NCBI RefSeq assembly: GCF_011059145.1
Contig: NZ_JAALLT010000001.1
Coordinates: 169,250 to 233,249 of the forward strand
Source: Halalkalibaculum roseum
GTDB taxonomy: Bacteria; Bacteroidota; Rhodothermia; Balneolales; Balneolaceae
Length of the DNA: 64,000 nucleotides
Direction: 5' to 3'
Shown: in pieces, positions 27,171-35,946 of the stretch
Position numbering within the stretch: position 1 is the first letter of the stretch
Layout of the letters: every line of letters starts with the position of its first letter
Translations under genes and position numbers: made by a program
The notes under the pieces: generated by a model
What the model was told of the DNA's origin: nothing
Databases searched by the model: none
What the model saw: only the letters and a program-made list of their open reading frames with translations

Positions 27171-27256
27171 GCCCGCCCCGAGAAATCGGGGGAACCCTCA
27201 ACCTTCTGATCCGAAGTCAGACGCTTCCCGATAAATCGGGATTGAGCTACGGGCGC
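27171..27256 (-). pseudogene. Broken tRNA-Arg copy 3 with palindromes in D- and T-arms
   Basis: Carries the same T-arm palindrome as copy 2. In addition, the D-loop bases CTATCCAG are replaced by TCCCGATAAATCGGGA (plus strand, about 27225-27241). Its anticodon stem is perfect (TCTGA/TCAGA), unlike copies 1 and 2, which suggests it derives from the original gene. Spacing between copies is 105 and 113 bp with a shared spacer (AGATAAAGTCATTA). Confidence 0.7.
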
Positions 27257-27631
27257 TTTTGTTTAAATAGCAATAGGCAAATCTCAAAAACCAAACAATT
27301 TTCAATTACCAAATGTCAAAACAAGCGTTTTGTAATTAGAACTTGTCTTTTGGTGCTTGTTTGTACCTTGGGATTTGCCCTTTGAAATTTCCACCAACAA
27401 GTTGGTGGACAAATATCTCGCTTCATTCAACAAATTACAAACGTTTTCCTGCCTCCAATGTAGCACTCCTCGTCCTGAGTTTGTAAAAGTTTTTTGCGGC
27501 TAGTCATTTTGGAATGCTGTATCACTGTATTTGATTCTGATGTTTAGCCTGGGTTTGTAAAATAATCCTAAACAGGTTATTTACCGTTCAAAGTAATTAG
27601 TCGTAACTATAAATTTTTTGATACTTTAGCC
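27257..27631. repeat. Intergenic region with inverted repeats
   Basis: About 370 bases with no gene. An imperfect long inverted repeat spans about 27272-27380 (AGGCAAATCTCAAAAACCAA against GGGCAAATCCCAAGGTACAA on the other strand). A perfect palindrome CCACCAAC-AA-GTTGGTGG follows at 27391-27408. The tRNA promoter (minus) and the promoter of the sugar dehydrogenase gene (plus) must lie here. Confidence 0.5.
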
Positions 27632-28762
27632 ATGAAAAAAATCCTGCCTCTATTCACCCTGATGTTTTCGTTTCTTGCAATCAGCTGCGCCGGTCAGCCG
27701 GATATTGAGAGATCGGACACAGATGAAAATTACACAACCGAAACAGTAGTCAGTGAGGTCTCGGTACCCTGGGGAATGACCTGGCTGCCCAACGGTGATA
27801 TGCTCATCACCGAGCGATCAGGCACGCTGCATATTTTCAGTGACGGCGACCTCAGTGAGCCGCTTTCAGGGGTTCCGGAAGTCTGGTCCAATGGACAGGG
27901 TGGAATGCTGGATGTCGCCCTCCATCCTGACTATGAAGAAAACGGGTGGATCTATCTCACCTACTCAAGTCCCCAGGGTAATGAGCGCGGGGCCAACACG
28001 GCGCTGATGAGAGCCCGCCTGAATGATGATCATACCGGTTTGACCAACCAGGAAGTGCTCTACAAGGCGGTACCTAACACACGGCGCGGCCAGCATTTTG
28101 GCAGCCGAATCGCTTTTGATGATGAAGGGTATGTCTATTTCAGCATCGGTGACCGAGGAAACCGGGATGTGAATCCTCAGGATATCACCCGTGACGGGGG
28201 AAAGATTTACCGGCTGAACCCGGACGGTACCATCCCAGCGGACAATCCCTTTGTTAATGAATCAGGGGCCAAGAAAGCTATTTATTCCTACGGACATCGA
28301 AATCCTCAGGGTATGGCCACTCATCCCGAAACAGGGGAGATATGGACACATGAGCACGGACCTCGAGGAGGCGATGAAGTAAACCTGATTAAGAAAGGAG
28401 AAAATTACGGGTGGCCTATCATCAGCTATGGTATCAACTACAGCGGCACCGAGTTTGCCGAGGATACGGCGCGGGCCGGGATGATGCAGCCTGAGTGGTA
28501 CTGGGATCCATCCATAGCACCTTCGGGCATGGCCTTTGCTACCAGTGATACCTATCCCGAATGGCAGGGACACCTACTGGTCGGATCCCTTAAGTTCAAC
28601 TACCTGGTGCTGTGCCTGATGGAGGATAATACCATCACCGGCGAAGAAGTGCTATTTGAAGGCATCGGACGTGTACGCAGCGTAGAACAGGGCCCGGACG
28701 GGTATATTTACGTGGGTACCGAGGGGAACGGAATTGTGAGAATTGTTCCAAAAGGGACTTAA
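27632..28762 (+). CDS. PQQ-dependent sugar dehydrogenase, lipoprotein
   Basis: A 376-residue protein with a lipobox signal peptide (LAISC, Cys19). The mature part is a six-bladed glucose/sorbosone dehydrogenase propeller: SVPWGMTWLPNGDMLITERS, GQGGMLDVALHPDYEENGWI, and YSYGHRNPQGMATHPETGEI followed by HGPRGGDEVN, the conserved catalytic-face motif (Arg-Asn-Pro-Gln-Gly, His-Gly-Pro-Arg-Gly-Gly-Asp-Glu). These Asd-like enzymes oxidise aldose sugars in the periplasm with PQQ and pass electrons to the chain. No PQQ synthesis genes are in the window. Followed by a palindromic repeat and another lipoprotein gene. Confidence 0.9.
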   Translation: MKKILPLFTLMFSFLAISCAGQPDIERSDTDENYTTETVVSEVSVPWGMTWLPNGDMLITERSGTLHIFSDGDLSEPLSGVPEVWSNGQGGMLDVALHPDYEENGWIYLTYSSPQGNERGANTALMRARLNDDHTGLTNQEVLYKAVPNTRRGQHFGSRIAFDDEGYVYFSIGDRGNRDVNPQDITRDGGKIYRLNPDGTIPADNPFVNESGAKKAIYSYGHRNPQGMATHPETGEIWTHEHGPRGGDEVNLIKKGENYGWPIISYGINYSGTEFAEDTARAGMMQPEWYWDPSIAPSGMAFATSDTYPEWQGHLLVGSLKFNYLVLCLMEDNTITGEEVLFEGIGRVRSVEQGPDGYIYVGTEGNGIVRIVPKGT

Positions 28763-28774
28763 TGGCTATGACAC

Positions 28775-28855
28775 AGAGTTGCTCAGAGTTTCCACAGAGT
28801 GACACAAAGTCTCTGTGAAACTCTGCGCTCCTTTGAGTAACTCAGTGTAACAACC
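28775..28855. repeat. Dispersed CTCTGTG-type palindromic repeat
   Basis: Contains AGTTTCCACAGAGTGACAC and CTCTGTGAAACTCTG, which can fold back. Related blocks (CTCTGTG, CTTTGTGT) occur at 39088-39150 and 55144-55182. Fills the gap between two genes. Confidence 0.55.
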
Positions 28856-28919
28856 CGATGCAACTTTTTATTCTAAGCTTCATTTAAAGAATACACATTA
28901 ACCTGTAATAACTACAGTT

Positions 28920-29768
28920 ATGAAAACGATACTTGGATATATTTCGATAGCCATACTTGCATTAATGATTGCTTCCTGTGGTTCGGAGAAGAAAGACGAT
29001 TACCTCGACCGCATGGATGAAGAACATAAAGATGACGCTCCGGTAGCAAATGCCGCGAGCGAAACACCACAATCCGCTGATGTGTCCGAGGAGACCGTCA
29101 CCTATGCCACGGTCAACGGACAGGAAATCACCGGTTACCTGGCCAAACCGGAGAATGCTGAGGGAGATCTTCCCGGTCTGATTGTGATCCACGAGTGGTG
29201 GGGACTCAATGACAACATCCGCATGATGACCCGTCGCCTGGCTGGGGAAGGATATACCGCACTGGCGGTAGACTTGTACAACGGCAAGGTAGCCGAAACG
29301 CCCGACAGTGCCGGGGCTTATGCCCGTTCTGTAGAGCAGGAGCCGGCTCTCGATAACCTGACGCAGGCTTATAACTATCTGATTGACACCCAAAATGCTA
29401 ACGGGGTCGGAACTATAGGCTGGTGTTTTGGCGGGGGTTGGTCGCTTCAGACGGCGCTTGCCATGCCTGAGGATATTGATGCCACGGTTATCTACTACGG
29501 CCGCCTGGTTACTGATAAAGACCGTCTGGAAAACCTGACGATGCCTATCCTGGGAATTTTCGGGGCTGAAGATGGCGGTATCCCGCCTTCAGCAGTGAAT
29601 GAATTTGAGTCCGCACTGAATGATGTGGGTGTACAGAATTCTATTCACATCTATGATGGTGCCGGACATGCCTTTGCCAACCCATCCGGAAGAAACTACG
29701 TGGAGAAAGCGGCCAACGACGCATGGATGAAGACAACGACCTTCTTCGAAGAGCATCTTAAGAACTAG
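28920..29768 (+). CDS. Dienelactone hydrolase family lipoprotein
   Basis: A 282-residue protein with lipobox MIASC (Cys20), an acidic linker, then an alpha/beta-hydrolase of the DLH family from about 60. Motifs are VIHEWWGLND (the family Glu-Trp), GTIGWCFGGGW with nucleophile Cys169, an acid region FGAEDGGIPP and catalytic His in GAGHAFANPS. DLH proteins hydrolyse lactones and related esters; the natural substrate of secreted members is mostly unknown. It sits between a sugar dehydrogenase (which makes sugar lactones) and a flavin reductase, so lactone opening is an attractive but unproven role. Confidence 0.9.
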   Translation: MKTILGYISIAILALMIASCGSEKKDDYLDRMDEEHKDDAPVANAASETPQSADVSEETVTYATVNGQEITGYLAKPENAEGDLPGLIVIHEWWGLNDNIRMMTRRLAGEGYTALAVDLYNGKVAETPDSAGAYARSVEQEPALDNLTQAYNYLIDTQNANGVGTIGWCFGGGWSLQTALAMPEDIDATVIYYGRLVTDKDRLENLTMPILGIFGAEDGGIPPSAVNEFESALNDVGVQNSIHIYDGAGHAFANPSGRNYVEKAANDAWMKTTTFFEEHLKN

Positions 29769-29783
29769 CCTTTCCTTTTTTAT

Positions 29784-29822
29784 CACTAAGGCACTTAGTA
29801 TCTGAGTGTCTTAGTGGTATAT
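29784..29822. repeat. Dispersed CACTAAGACAC-type inverted repeat
   Basis: ATCACTAAGGCACT...AGTGTCTTAGTGGTAT forms a hairpin right after a stop codon. Same core (CCACTAAGACAC) at 30559 and 39090. May double as a transcription terminator. Confidence 0.6.
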
Positions 29823-29888
29823 TTTGAATGAAATAGCTGTAAATCTCATTAAGGTATGCAGAATATGAACTGCAAATAATTTACCAAG

Positions 29889-30557
29889 ATGAGCTACACA
29901 GTTACCATACGAGATATCAAAGAAATTACCCACGACGTTAACCAGTATACCTTCGACAAGCCGGAGGGTTATGAATTCGAACCCGGCCAGGCTACCGAGG
30001 TAGCCATTGATAAGGATGGCTGGCGTGATGAAAAACGTCCTTTCACCTTCACCTCGCTCAATGAAGATTCGCAGCTTCAGTTTACCATCAAGATCTATCC
30101 TGAACACGATGGGGTCACCGAACAGATTGGAAAATTGAAAGAGGGCGACAGCTTCATCATTGATGACGCTTGGGGTACCATTCAGTATAAAGGTCCTGGT
30201 GTGTTTCTGGCCGGCGGCGCGGGTGTCACACCCTTTATTGCCATTTTACGTGACCTGCACAAGCGAGGCGAGATTGACGGCAACAAGCTTATTTTTTCGA
30301 ATAAGACCGAAAAGGATATCATCCTGGAGGACGAGTTTCAGGAAATGCTCGGCGATAATTTTGTGAATACGCTCACGGAAGTGGATGAATCGGAGGAGTA
30401 CCTGACCGAGTTTATCGATAAGGAGTTTATTGAGGAGCATATCGATGACTATGATCAGAATTTTTATGTATGCGGACCTCCCCAGTTTGTGGCCGACATC
30501 AGCAGTTACCTGCAGGAACTGGGCGCCGACACTGATGGCATTGTCTTCGAAGAATAG
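29889..30557 (+). CDS. Ferredoxin/flavodoxin reductase-like FAD oxidoreductase
   Basis: A 222-residue FNR-family protein without an iron-sulfur domain. FAD-binding barrel with RPFTFTS (about 54-60) and NAD(P)-binding domain with LAGGAGVTPF and FYVCGPPQFV near the end. Moves electrons between NAD(P)H and an unknown carrier. Length suits the minimal flavin reductase form. Soluble and cytoplasmic, unlike the two lipoproteins upstream. Confidence 0.88.
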   Translation: MSYTVTIRDIKEITHDVNQYTFDKPEGYEFEPGQATEVAIDKDGWRDEKRPFTFTSLNEDSQLQFTIKIYPEHDGVTEQIGKLKEGDSFIIDDAWGTIQYKGPGVFLAGGAGVTPFIAILRDLHKRGEIDGNKLIFSNKTEKDIILEDEFQEMLGDNFVNTLTEVDESEEYLTEFIDKEFIEEHIDDYDQNFYVCGPPQFVADISSYLQELGADTDGIVFEE

Positions 30558-30558
30558 T

Positions 30559-30590
30559 CAACCACTAAGACACTTAGTGACTAAGTGGTA
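30559..30590. repeat. Dispersed CACTAAGACAC-type inverted repeat
   Basis: ACCACTAAGACACTTAGTGACTAAGTGGTA directly after the flavin reductase stop; hairpin-forming. Same family as 29784-29822 and 39088-39150. Confidence 0.6.
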
Positions 30591-30661
30591 AGTATTTAAA
30601 CGATATCAATCTAATCCCTGTTTAATACACTAACAATAATCTCAAACAAAGTATTATTTAG

Positions 30662-31051
30662 ATGAAATTAGTCGATCCGTCGGGAAATGAAGTAACCAGT
30701 AAAGAAAACAAAGACGCTAAGGAGCTGGAGAAGCAGCTTTCCAGCAAGATTGAAGAGATGCTGGAGCCGGTGATGAACAAAGTTAAGCTATCCGGTGCTC
30801 AAGTGCCGCAGCAGCAGCTTATGCAAATCAGCTCAGCTGCACACCAGATGCTCTTCAACCGCATGATTTATAACCTGCTGAGCAAAGTAGGCATTGAAGA
30901 TATCAATGAAGTGCTGTCAGAAGACGATGTGGAAGAACTCTCCACCTCCCTGAAAAACCAGATCAAGATCCAGGGTCAGGACGATGACAGCAATGACATG
31001 CCTGACATGCAGGAAATGATGCGAAAGCAGCAAGACAAGCCGGAAGCGTAA
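30662..31051 (+). CDS. Conserved-looking helical hypothetical protein (129 aa)
   Basis: Soluble, acidic, mostly helical (KENKDAKELEKQLSSKIEEM, LSGAQVPQQQLMQISSAAHQ) with an Asp/Met/Gln-rich tail (DDDSNDMPDMQEMMRKQQDK). No signal peptide, membrane segment or recognised family. Good start codon and third-position composition like its neighbours support a real gene. Function unknown. Confidence 0.7.
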   Translation: MKLVDPSGNEVTSKENKDAKELEKQLSSKIEEMLEPVMNKVKLSGAQVPQQQLMQISSAAHQMLFNRMIYNLLSKVGIEDINEVLSEDDVEELSTSLKNQIKIQGQDDDSNDMPDMQEMMRKQQDKPEA

Positions 31052-31149
31052 AAAGCACTATATCATAAAAAATTGGGCTTCGAGGGGGGGTGTACTCCCG
31101 TAAATAGGGCAACTTTGCTCTGAGGGAGTTCCACTCTCGTCTACTAGTC

Positions 31150-32151
31150 TTACAATATCAGCATGGCATCGCCAAAGGAGTAGAATCGATACTTCTCGTC
31201 GATGGCATGCTGATATATTTTTTTCATCTCTTCGTAGCCCGTAAAGGCAGCAACCAGCATCAGTAACGTGCTTTTGGGCAGGTGAAAGTTGGTTATCAGT
31301 GCATCTACCGCCTTGAACTCGTAGCCCGGCCTGATAAATATATCAGTCTCGCCGGCATCTTCTTGAAAGGCATTGTATTTGTTCCTAACCGACTCAAGTA
31401 CCCGGACACTGGTGGTACCGATAGCTGTAATGTGACTTGCCCCATTGAGCCGGTTCACTGTTTTCTCATCCAGCTCATACCACTCTGAGTGCATGGTATG
31501 TTCTTCAATCTCGTCTTCTTTGACCGGTGCAAAAGTGCCGAGACCGACATGTAGGGTGACCTCTGCCCATGAAATGCCGCTATTCTTAATGTTGTCAATA
31601 AGCTCATCTGTAAAATGGAGTCCGGCCGTCGGGGCCGCCTTGCTGCCCATGTCTTCCGCAAATACGGTCTGGTACTCTTCCGACAACGACTCATCCTGTT
31701 CTATATAGGGCGGAAAAGGTGTACGCTGATAGATGCCGTAAGCTGAGCTTTCCAGGTCCGGCTCCATTCTAAGAGTACGAAGCCCTTCCTCATCAATATC
31801 CAGCACGGTAGCTGAAATCTCATCGCTCAGCTGAATTGTTTTTCCTCTCTTAAACTTCTTGCCGGGCCGCACCATAGCTCGCACCCGGTTATTATCCAGG
31901 GATTCGAGAATGAAGACTTCCATTTTGCCCTCATCAAACAGCAGCCGGCACTTTTCGACCTTGCTGTTGTTGGCTACCAGGGTGGTGTCCGAAGGGAGGT
32001 GGTTGGCCAGGTTGTAGAAATAGTCGTCGGTTATGCTGCCGTCAGCCCGGTTATAGACCAGCAGTCGGGCATGGTCACGCGGATGTGCCGGTTTCTGGGC
32101 TATGTATTCCTCAGGCAGTTCATAATCAAAATCAGAAAGGGTAAAAGTCAT
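31150..32151 (-). CDS. queA: S-adenosylmethionine:tRNA ribosyltransferase-isomerase
   Basis: A 333-residue QueA. It moves and isomerises the ribosyl part of SAM onto 7-deazaguanine in tRNA, giving epoxyqueuosine. Diagnostic parts are the N-terminus FDYELPEEYIAQKPAHPRDH ARLLVYNR, the PTAGLHFTDELI motif and GLGTFAPVKEDEIEEHTMHSE. The length is normal. Downstream of dinB on the same strand, but separated by a 440-bp palindromic mosaic that starts four bases before its ATG, so its promoter, if separate, lies inside that repeat. Confidence 0.96.
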   Translation of the reverse strand: MTFTLSDFDYELPEEYIAQKPAHPRDHARLLVYNRADGSITDDYFYNLANHLPSDTTLVANNSKVEKCRLLFDEGKMEVFILESLDNNRVRAMVRPGKKFKRGKTIQLSDEISATVLDIDEEGLRTLRMEPDLESSAYGIYQRTPFPPYIEQDESLSEEYQTVFAEDMGSKAAPTAGLHFTDELIDNIKNSGISWAEVTLHVGLGTFAPVKEDEIEEHTMHSEWYELDEKTVNRLNGASHITAIGTTSVRVLESVRNKYNAFQEDAGETDIFIRPGYEFKAVDALITNFHLPKSTLLMLVAAFTGYEEMKKIYQHAIDEKYRFYSFGDAMLIL

Positions 32152-32155
32152 TTTT

Positions 32156-32593
32156 GGCCGCGGATTTACACAGATTTGGTGAAGGAAATGTTACTTGCTG
32201 AGCAAGCAAAATTCAGGCTGTGAAGATAAGCAGATATCATCAATTAACGAATTACTGTGTTCTGTAAACATTCAAGATCCTTGCAAATCTGCGCCCAAAC
32301 AGAATTGCACATCCCGATTTTGGTGTCATCCCGAGCCCCGGCGAGGGATCTCATCCGTAATGAAGAGGCTTTGTCTTTTAGTAACGGATGGGATCCCTTC
32401 CGCCAGCCGGCGGATCGGGATGACAAGACATATTTTTTTGCTCCATAAATAATTTGGAGGCATGGGTTGCCCCTCCGCAGCAGAGCGGCGGAGGGAGAAG
32501 GTGAGGTGGGAAGCAGAGCGGCGGAGGGAGAAGTAATTTTAAAATCCGTGCGAATTCTCTTCTAAAGAAAAAAATCCGTGTAAATCCGCGGCC
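32156..32593. repeat. Nested palindromic mosaic filling the dinB-queA gap
   Basis: Outer inverted repeat: GGCCGCGGATTTACACAGAT (32156 on) against its complement ending at 32593, one mismatch over 22 bases. Inner inverted repeat at 32324-32425: TGTCATCCCGA...TCGGGATGACA with GGGATCTCATCCGT...ACGGATGGGATCCC inside. A third part (32479-32532) has GCAGAGCGGCGGAGGGAGAAG twice. It reaches from 4 bases before queA to the dinB stop. No gene inside. Confidence 0.75.
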
Positions 32594-33676
32594 TCAATCG
32601 AAAGGAATACTCAGCTGCTCAAATCTTCCTTCTTCACTCAAATTCAGATTCGATAAAGTAATTCCCAGCAGGCGCACCTTGCGTTTGCCGACCTCTGTCT
32701 GCTGCAGCAGCGACTTGGCAGTCTCTGCGATATCCTCCCCTTTGTTAATATAGTGGCTGAAGGAAGTACTCCGGGTAAGGGTTTCAAAATCATCATAGCG
32801 CACCTTAAGCGTGACGGTCTTCCCGGCCATCTTTTTTTTCTTCATGCTCATGGAAATTTTCTCGGCCAGCTCTTCCAGGAAGTTGTGAATCCAATCGAGT
32901 TCCTCTACATCTTCCGAAAAGGTTCGCTCCTTGCCGATTGATTTCCGGATCCGGTGAGCCTTTACCTCCCTATTATCCTCTCCACGGACGATGCGGTAGT
33001 AATATCGGCCCGTTTTGCCGAAACGTTCCACCAGATCAATCTCATCCCACTCTTTGAGATCTTTGCCGGTGTAGATGCCCAAGGATTTCATTTTTTTCTC
33101 GGTGGCCGATCCGATTCCGTGAAACTTGCCGATGGGCAAAGATTCGAGGAAGGCATCAGCCTTATCAGGTGTGATCACTGCCATACCGTTTGGCTTGTTG
33201 ATGTCGGATGCTACCTTTGCCAGGAACTTGTTGAAGGCTACCCCGGCCGAAGCGGTCAGTCGCGTCTTCTCTTTGATCAGCCGGCGGATCTCTTTGGCAA
33301 TGAGGGTGGCGGAAGGCAGGTTGATATGATTTTCAGTCACATCGAGATAGGCTTCATCCAATGAAAGAGGTTCCACCAGATCGGTAAACTGGAAAAAGAT
33401 GTCCCGTATCTGTTCCGACACCTCGCGATAGACTTCAAAGCGAGGCTTCACGAAAATAGCCTGCGGGCAGAGCCGAACCGCTCTTGCTGCCGGCATGGCT
33501 GAGTGAACACCGAATTTCCTCACTTCATAGCTTGCGGCTGCAACCACTCCGCGTCCTTCCGGACTCCCGCCCACAATCACCGGTTTCCCGCGGTACTCGG
33601 GAAAGTCACGCTGCTCCACGGATGCGTAGAAGGCATCCATGTCAATGTGAATAATTTTCTTAATGCTTTCACTCAT
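32594..33676 (-). CDS. dinB: DNA polymerase IV (Y-family translesion polymerase)
   Basis: A 360-residue DinB. Palm motifs HIDMDAFYASVEQRD and PLSLDEAYLDV carry the catalytic acids; the thumb has the helix-hairpin-helix KFHGIGSATEKKMKSLGIY and the little finger follows from about 240. Error-prone bypass of damaged template, binding the beta clamp; the C-terminus ends EQLSIPFD, compatible with a clamp-binding motif. Normal length. Confidence 0.96.
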   Translation of the reverse strand: MSESIKKIIHIDMDAFYASVEQRDFPEYRGKPVIVGGSPEGRGVVAAASYEVRKFGVHSAMPAARAVRLCPQAIFVKPRFEVYREVSEQIRDIFFQFTDLVEPLSLDEAYLDVTENHINLPSATLIAKEIRRLIKEKTRLTASAGVAFNKFLAKVASDINKPNGMAVITPDKADAFLESLPIGKFHGIGSATEKKMKSLGIYTGKDLKEWDEIDLVERFGKTGRYYYRIVRGEDNREVKAHRIRKSIGKERTFSEDVEELDWIHNFLEELAEKISMSMKKKKMAGKTVTLKVRYDDFETLTRSTSFSHYINKGEDIAETAKSLLQQTEVGKRKVRLLGITLSNLNLSEEGRFEQLSIPFD

Positions 33677-33886
33677 CGTGGAAAGTCATACTCATTTACA
33701 TACTATATCCTAATCTGCGCCATCACCGAAATCTGCGGAAATTAAGACTCTATCAAACTTCTAGTAATATAATTAGCTTCGAATTTATTATGTAATGCAA
33801 TCGCATAAATCGAACATTCCAAAATTGCCTCATTCTGCTTATTTTGTCGAAAAATTTGAACGGAACAACTAAATAATTACTGGTTT

Positions 33887-34156
33887 ATGGAAAATCTTGA
33901 CGGTACGACGCTTTTCTGGCTCATAACGGTGGGGATGGTTATCGGTTCCGCTGCCAAGGTGGTAATGTGGAACAAAGGACTCACCATCACGACAAATATT
34001 TTGGCAGGAGTGCTGGGTACGGTGATAGTGGGCGGTATCGGTATTGAACTGGAAGTACCCGGAAGCCTGATGTTCGGAGTGCTGGGCGGTCTTGCCATTC
34101 TCTTCATCGCCAATGTATTTTTTCTACAGGATGAACACGAGGCAACCGAACACTGA
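33887..34156 (+). CDS. Small membrane protein, GlsB/YeaQ/transglycosylase-associated family
   Basis: An 89-residue protein with three hydrophobic segments (LFWLITVGMVIGSAAKVVMW, TTNILAGVLGTVIVGGIGIE, LMFGVLGGLAILFIANVFF). Glycine-rich repeats of this kind occur in the GlsB/YeaQ/YmgE stress-associated family, although conserved signature residues are only partly present. Inner membrane. Monocistronic, with a terminator downstream. Confidence 0.6.
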   Translation: MENLDGTTLFWLITVGMVIGSAAKVVMWNKGLTITTNILAGVLGTVIVGGIGIELEVPGSLMFGVLGGLAILFIANVFFLQDEHEATEH

Positions 34157-34285
34157 TTGGTAGCCGTTTTAGTAATGTGATATTCCCATAAACCGGGATG
34201 AGCAACCTTTCAGCCTCTTTTAAATAATAAGTGGCATCTTTTTCTAAAGTTATTAAATTATAGCAGGGATAGTGATAGGATGAAG

Positions 34286-34324
34286 GAAGGATATTCAATA
34301 CTGGAATATCCTTCTTTTTTTTTT
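34286..34324 (+). terminator. Rho-independent terminator
   Basis: Stem GAAGGATATTC (34286-34296) / GAATATCCTTC (34304-34314), seven-base loop, then a run of about ten T. Confidence 0.92.
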
Positions 34325-34427
34325 GGCCATTTCTCTACCGCTAAGTCTCTTACTGCAACAAGCCCGCTTGAATTCCGTGAAATGAAGCGAACCATAAAGA
34401 TATTCACGCTTCATTCTGCTGATTGCC

Positions 34428-35195
34428 ATGGCGTATACACCTTCGTCTTCACCCTCATCTGAAAAGCTATCATTTGACAAGCTTAAAGAGCTGGATGCTC
34501 TGTTTGATGAACAGCTCAAGGGAACCGGGAAGCAGGAAAAATCACGAAAGAGTACCGGCAAAAGCTTTTCCCTTAAGAAAATTGTCGCAGCACTATCTGC
34601 CCTGATAGTCATGTTGTTGCTGCCATTCCTGGTGTTGATTCGCAGTTCAGTCTATCTTTATACCCACTACTCGCTGAACGGTTGGCTCGCCCTCTCCATC
34701 GGCGTCGGTATTACTATTCTGTTATTGCTGCTCTATGCTGCAGCGGTCAGTCTGTTCATAGGGCAATCTGCTCGTGTTCATAAATATTTACGCAGAGGCA
34801 TAGCCCTGCTGGTAATCGCCTACTGCAGTTACGGTCTGCTCTACTTTTCGGGTGTGAATGCCAAGAGTGAGGAGGTGAGTTCCTACTATCTTTCGCTTCA
34901 TCCCATCTTGCGAGTTTCGATGGCCACAACAATTTTGCTACATAATGATCTGATTGTGACCGACATGCAACGAAATCCCGGGGATTATGCCGCGATGGGC
35001 CTGCCGGTTAACAGTCAGTCCCTGCACTACGAACAGAAAACGGGCTATGTGCACGCGGCAGATATACGCACGAAAGGAAGAGCTGAGTGGAAAAACTGGA
35101 TTACGGAACAAACCTTTGCTCTCTTTGGCCTTAACACACTTCGGCATGTGGGTACAGCAGATCACCTTCATATTTCATTGCCGCTCAATGATTAG
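34428..35195 (+). CDS. Membrane protein with peptidase M15-like C-terminal domain
   Basis: A 255-residue protein. A Ser/Lys-rich N-terminal tail (1-48) is followed by three transmembrane segments (about 50-75, 82-108, 120-140). The extracytoplasmic C-terminal domain (about 150-253) holds GYVHAADIR and TADHLHISLPL; the HxxD...HxH spacing is like zinc ligands of D-Ala-D-Ala peptidases (M15). The rest of the family pattern is weak. It could act on peptidoglycan; catalysis is an inference. Confidence 0.6.
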   Translation: MAYTPSSSPSSEKLSFDKLKELDALFDEQLKGTGKQEKSRKSTGKSFSLKKIVAALSALIVMLLLPFLVLIRSSVYLYTHYSLNGWLALSIGVGITILLLLLYAAAVSLFIGQSARVHKYLRRGIALLVIAYCSYGLLYFSGVNAKSEEVSSYYLSLHPILRVSMATTILLHNDLIVTDMQRNPGDYAAMGLPVNSQSLHYEQKTGYVHAADIRTKGRAEWKNWITEQTFALFGLNTLRHVGTADHLHISLPLND

Positions 35196-35309
35196 CTAAA
35201 AGGTATTGTATCTTCCTTACCGATTTAATATTCTGAAATCGGTATCGTGGAATGGTACTGCTTCTATGCGTATTTTCTTAATATAAGCAGAGGTAAACTA
35301 GATAGTATT

Positions 35310-35828
35310 ATGGCATCATCCGAAAAATATTCTTTGTGGTTACGTCCCTTCGGCGATATTGCATTCAGCATTCAGCAGCGAATAAATAAACTCAGCAACA
35401 AATACGGCACTCCTTCTTTTGAACCGCATGTTACGCTTCTCAGCGGTTTGAGGTATGGTGAAACGGAACTCATTCAGCTGACTGAGACACTGGCAGGTGC
35501 GCTGAGTCCTTTCGATCTGCTGCTGACGAAAGCAGGTTATCGGGACAAATTTTACCAGTCTCTATTTGTACACATCAAAAAAAGTGATAAGCTGATAAAT
35601 GCCTACGAAACCGCCCTGCAGCTTTTTGGTTACGAAGAGGACGAGGAATATATTCCCCACCTCAGCCTGATGTACGGGGATATCAGCCAGGAAGAGAAAG
35701 AACGAATTTTAAGCGTAATGGGCCGGGAGTTTCATATCCGGTTTGAGGTTCACAGCTTGCTTTTGGTGAAAACCGAGGGTAAACCCCACGAGTGGGAAAA
35801 GATACACCTCGCGGAGTTCAAGTCCTGA
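35310..35828 (+). CDS. 2H phosphoesterase (2'-5' RNA ligase/cyclic phosphodiesterase-like)
   Basis: About 172 residues from ATG 35310 (MASSEKYSLWLRPFG). Two HxT/S motifs, PHVTLLSGL and PHLSLMYGD, mark the LigT/CPDase 2H superfamily with pseudo-twofold symmetry. These enzymes open cyclic phosphates or process 2'-5' bonds. An in-frame upstream ATG at 35247 would add 21 residues that look like leader sequence, so the later start is preferred. Substrate unknown. Confidence 0.85.
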   Translation: MASSEKYSLWLRPFGDIAFSIQQRINKLSNKYGTPSFEPHVTLLSGLRYGETELIQLTETLAGALSPFDLLLTKAGYRDKFYQSLFVHIKKSDKLINAYETALQLFGYEEDEEYIPHLSLMYGDISQEEKERILSVMGREFHIRFEVHSLLLVKTEGKPHEWEKIHLAEFKS

Positions 35829-35946
35829 TTATACAGCTTTTTATTTAGCTTGAATCTGTTCAATTATATTGCGATTGTTTGCACACTCATTGCTCAAGCA
35901 ATGAGCCATTAAGACTATCTCCCAATTAATCCTGAATAGTGTTTCT

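Noticed and set aside
26965-27256. CRISPR array
   Set aside because: Period and repeats fit tandem tRNA-Arg copies; the shared unit is a tRNA sequence, spacers are nearly identical, and no cas genes are present.
26933-27385. 150-codon plus-strand ORF across the tRNA array
   Set aside because: It is a translation of three tRNA-like repeats and the region after them; the repetitive peptide follows the DNA repeat, with no protein family.
32195-32452. Several 60-85-codon ORFs in the dinB-queA gap
   Set aside because: All lie inside inverted-repeat DNA and read through both arms; explained by the palindromic mosaic.
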